In this document: positions 12,105 through 14,177 of the stretch, in pieces
How positions within the stretch are numbered: position 1 is the first letter of the stretch
Layout of the letters: every line of letters begins with the position of its first letter
NCBI GenBank assembly: GCA_002842195.1
Contig: PHCL01000005.1
Span: 1-14,177, forward strand
Direction: 5' to 3'
Source: Betaproteobacteria bacterium HGW-Betaproteobacteria-20
GTDB lineage: Bacteria > Pseudomonadota > Gammaproteobacteria > Burkholderiales > Methylophilaceae
Length of the DNA stretch: 14,177 nt
The notes under the pieces: generated by a model
The model's input: only the letters and a program-made list of their open reading frames with translations
Database searches by the model: none
What the model was told of the DNA's origin: nothing
Position numbers and translations under genes: made by a program

Positions 12105-14177
12105 ATGTCCAAACTGTTAATTGTTGAATCTCCTTCCAAAGCCAAAACGCTGAAAAAATATCTAGGCAACGACTTTGAAGTACTTGCCTCTTATGGGCAT
12201 GTGCGTGATTTAATTCCAAAAAATGGCGCGGTTGATACCGAACATGACTTTGCCATGAAGTACGACATTATCGAGCGCAACAGTAAACATGTGGATGCGA
12301 TTGCCAAAGCCGTGAAAAATGCCGACAGCATCTACCTCGCAACCGATCCGGACCGCGAAGGTGAAGCGATTTCATGGCATATTGCAGAAATTTTAAAATC
12401 TAAAAATCTGCTCAAAAACAAACTGATGAAGCGCGTGGTGTTTCATGAAATCACCAAAAGTGCGGTTGAGCATGCCATTGCCGAGCCGCGTGACATTTCC
12501 ATGCCGATGGTTAATGCACAACAAGCACGCCGTGCCCTGGATTATCTGGTTGGCTTTAATTTATCACCGTTATTATGGAAAAAAATCCGTCGCGGGCTAT
12601 CAGCCGGGCGCGTACAAAGCCCTGCACTTCGACTCATTGTTGAACGTGAACTGGAAATTGAAGCGTTTAAATCGCAAGAATACTGGTCTGTACACTTAGA
12701 CGCCCTAAAACATAACCATGGCTTTACTGCCAAATTGGTTCAGTTGGATAATCAAAAAGTTGAGCAATTCACGGTCATCAATCATGACCAGCAAGCCGAT
12801 ATTGTCGGCAAGTTGCTATTAGCCAGTGCGGGTAAAACCACCGTTTCCCGCGTGGAGAAAAAACAACGCAGCCGCAGCCCGGCAGCGCCATTTACCACTT
12901 CCACCTTACAGCAGGAAGCCGTGCGCAAGCTAAGCTTTACCACTGCGCGTGCGATGAGAGTCGCACAACAGTTGTATGAAGGGATGGATGTAGGCGGCGG
13001 TGCCAATGGTGGACCCGTGGGTTTGATAACCTATATGCGTACCGACTCGTTCAACATGGCGACTGAAGCCATTATGCAAATTCGCGATTATGTGAAAAAG
13101 AATTTTAATGCGGAATATTTGCCAAAATCGCCCGTTATGTACAAAACCAAGTCTAAAAGTGCACAGGAAGCGCATGAGGCGATACGCCCAACCGACATTA
13201 ACCGCACCCCTGCTAGCGTAAAACTATACTTAACGGATGAGCAATTTAAACTCTATGAAATGATATGGAAGCGTGCCCTGGCCTGCCAAATGTCGCCGGC
13301 CAAATTTGATGCGGTAAGTGTAGATTTAAGCGTAGGCTCTGATGCCAATTTGTTCCGCGCTACTGGCCAAACACTGGTATTCCCGGGTTTTATCGCCGTC
13401 TATATGGAAGGCACAGATGATGAGGAAGAGGAAGCTGAAGCCAAGCTACCGCATCTTGAAGCCGGCGAAATACTCACCGTTGAAAAAATCTACGGCGATC
13501 AGCACTTTACCGAACCACCCCCGCGCTATGGCGAAGCCAGTTTAGTGAAAATTTTAGAAGAGTACGGTATAGGCCGCCCTTCAACTTACGCCAGCATTAT
13601 TAGCACCTTACAAGACCGCGAATACGTAATACTGGACAAAAAGCGCTTTACCCCGACCGATGTTGGGCGGGTGGTGAATAAATTTTTAACCGAACATTTC
13701 ACCAAATATGTGGATTACGACTTTACCGCCAACCTGGAAAATGCCTTGGATAGCGTTGCAGATGGCGAACGTGAGTGGATTCCGCTCATGGATGAATTTT
13801 GGCAAGGGTTCAATCAACAACTACTCAGCAAAGCCAATGTTGATCGACCTGGCAATGAGCTGATCGACGAGGCCTGCCCAAAGTGTGGCAAGCCACTACA
13901 AAAACAACTCAGCCGCTTTGGCACGTTTATTGGCTGTACAGGCTATAACGATACGCCAAAATGTGACTACAAACGCAGCCTGAATGGTGCCGCACAAGTG
14001 GGCAGCGACCCGGTTATTATCGGCACAGACACTGAAACCGGCAAAGAAATTTTACTGATGAATGGGCCTTACGGACCCTATTTACAGCTGGGTTTGGCGG
14101 TTGAAGGTGATAAAAAGAAACCAAAGCGCGTGAGCGTGCCGAAAGAAATCCCGCTGACTGATATGAGTCTGGAAACC
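12105..14177 (+). CDS. topA: DNA topoisomerase I (TopA), 3'-truncated by the window end
   Basis: The frame is open from ATG 12105 to the window edge, 691 codons, and continues outside. It encodes type IA topoisomerase I, which relaxes negative supercoils by passing one strand through a transient break. The Toprim domain begins SKLLIVESPSKAKT (Glu8) and carries TDPDREGE with Asp81, Asp83 and Glu85 for Mg2+. QQARRALDYLVGF and GRVQSPALRL mark the core. The active-site Tyr310 lies in TYMRTDS, with Arg312 beside it. SAQEAHEAIRPT and YGIGRPSTYASI follow. A C-terminal zinc ribbon has Cys591, Cys594, Cys611 and Cys620. The next segment (GPYGPYLQLG) is the start of the distal C-terminal domain. A short AGG lies about nine bases before the ATG. 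It probably has its own promoter and is not frameshifted in the visible part. Confidence 0.97.
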   Translation, partial: MSKLLIVESPSKAKTLKKYLGNDFEVLASYGHVRDLIPKNGAVDTEHDFAMKYDIIERNSKHVDAIAKAVKNADSIYLATDPDREGEAISWHIAEILKSKNLLKNKLMKRVVFHEITKSAVEHAIAEPRDISMPMVNAQQARRALDYLVGFNLSPLLWKKIRRGLSAGRVQSPALRLIVERELEIEAFKSQEYWSVHLDALKHNHGFTAKLVQLDNQKVEQFTVINHDQQADIVGKLLLASAGKTTVSRVEKKQRSRSPAAPFTTSTLQQEAVRKLSFTTARAMRVAQQLYEGMDVGGGANGGPVGLITYMRTDSFNMATEAIMQIRDYVKKNFNAEYLPKSPVMYKTKSKSAQEAHEAIRPTDINRTPASVKLYLTDEQFKLYEMIWKRALACQMSPAKFDAVSVDLSVGSDANLFRATGQTLVFPGFIAVYMEGTDDEEEEAEAKLPHLEAGEILTVEKIYGDQHFTEPPPRYGEASLVKILEEYGIGRPSTYASIISTLQDREYVILDKKRFTPTDVGRVVNKFLTEHFTKYVDYDFTANLENALDSVADGEREWIPLMDEFWQGFNQQLLSKANVDRPGNELIDEACPKCGKPLQKQLSRFGTFIGCTGYNDTPKCDYKRSLNGAAQVGSDPVIIGTDTETGKEILLMNGPYGPYLQLGLAVEGDKKKPKRVSVPKEIPLTDMSLET

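Noticed and set aside
12445..13545. Several small open frames on both strands near 12445-13545
   Set aside because: They lie inside topA, whose frame has strong motifs throughout; they are shadow frames.

Overview
This window looks like ordinary chromosome from a Gram-negative proteobacterium, most likely a betaproteobacterium of the Methylophilaceae type (Methylotenera/Methylophilus-like). The lineage is inferred from the gene set and protein style, namely a proteobacterial mlaFEDCB operon, dihaem cytochrome c4 next to engB, and a MidA-family methyltransferase - pteridine reductase - ttcA - topA run. Base composition looks moderately AT-rich by eye. No phage, plasmid or resistance genes are visible.

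Layout. Positions 69-3405 (minus strand) hold a complete mlaFEDCB operon, the inner-membrane ABC system for retrograde phospholipid transport. Positions 3406-3682 hold its probable promoter and a cluster of stem-loops, including an inverted pair of short REP-like repeats, in the 3' region of the next gene. Positions 3683-4357 (minus) encode a type IV pilin/pseudopilin-like protein preceded by a good sigma-54 promoter match. Divergent from it, 4676-6382 (plus) encodes a polytopic membrane histidine kinase with no response regulator beside it. Positions 6383-6750 hold no protein gene. They contain a small palindromic, MITE-like element with a 26-bp-stem core, then a structured stretch that may be a small RNA and includes one hairpin resembling a type I-F CRISPR repeat.

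Positions 6751-7368 (minus) encode cytochrome c4, divergent from engB (7509-8171, plus). engB converges on trmB (8242-8982, minus), which lies behind a MidA-family methyltransferase gene (9076-10242, minus). Across a very short divergent promoter region a second plus-strand run begins: a pteridine reductase (10271-11038), ttcA (11049-11963) and the first 691 codons of topA (12105 to the window end).

How the genes fit together. Most are housekeeping genes: outer-membrane lipid asymmetry (Mla), respiration (cytochrome c4), ribosome assembly (EngB), tRNA modification (TrmB m7G46, TtcA s2C32), pterin reduction and DNA supercoiling (TopA). The less ordinary parts are the sigma-54-type pilin gene with its structured 3' region, the orphan kinase facing it, and the repeat/RNA-like island at 6383-6750.
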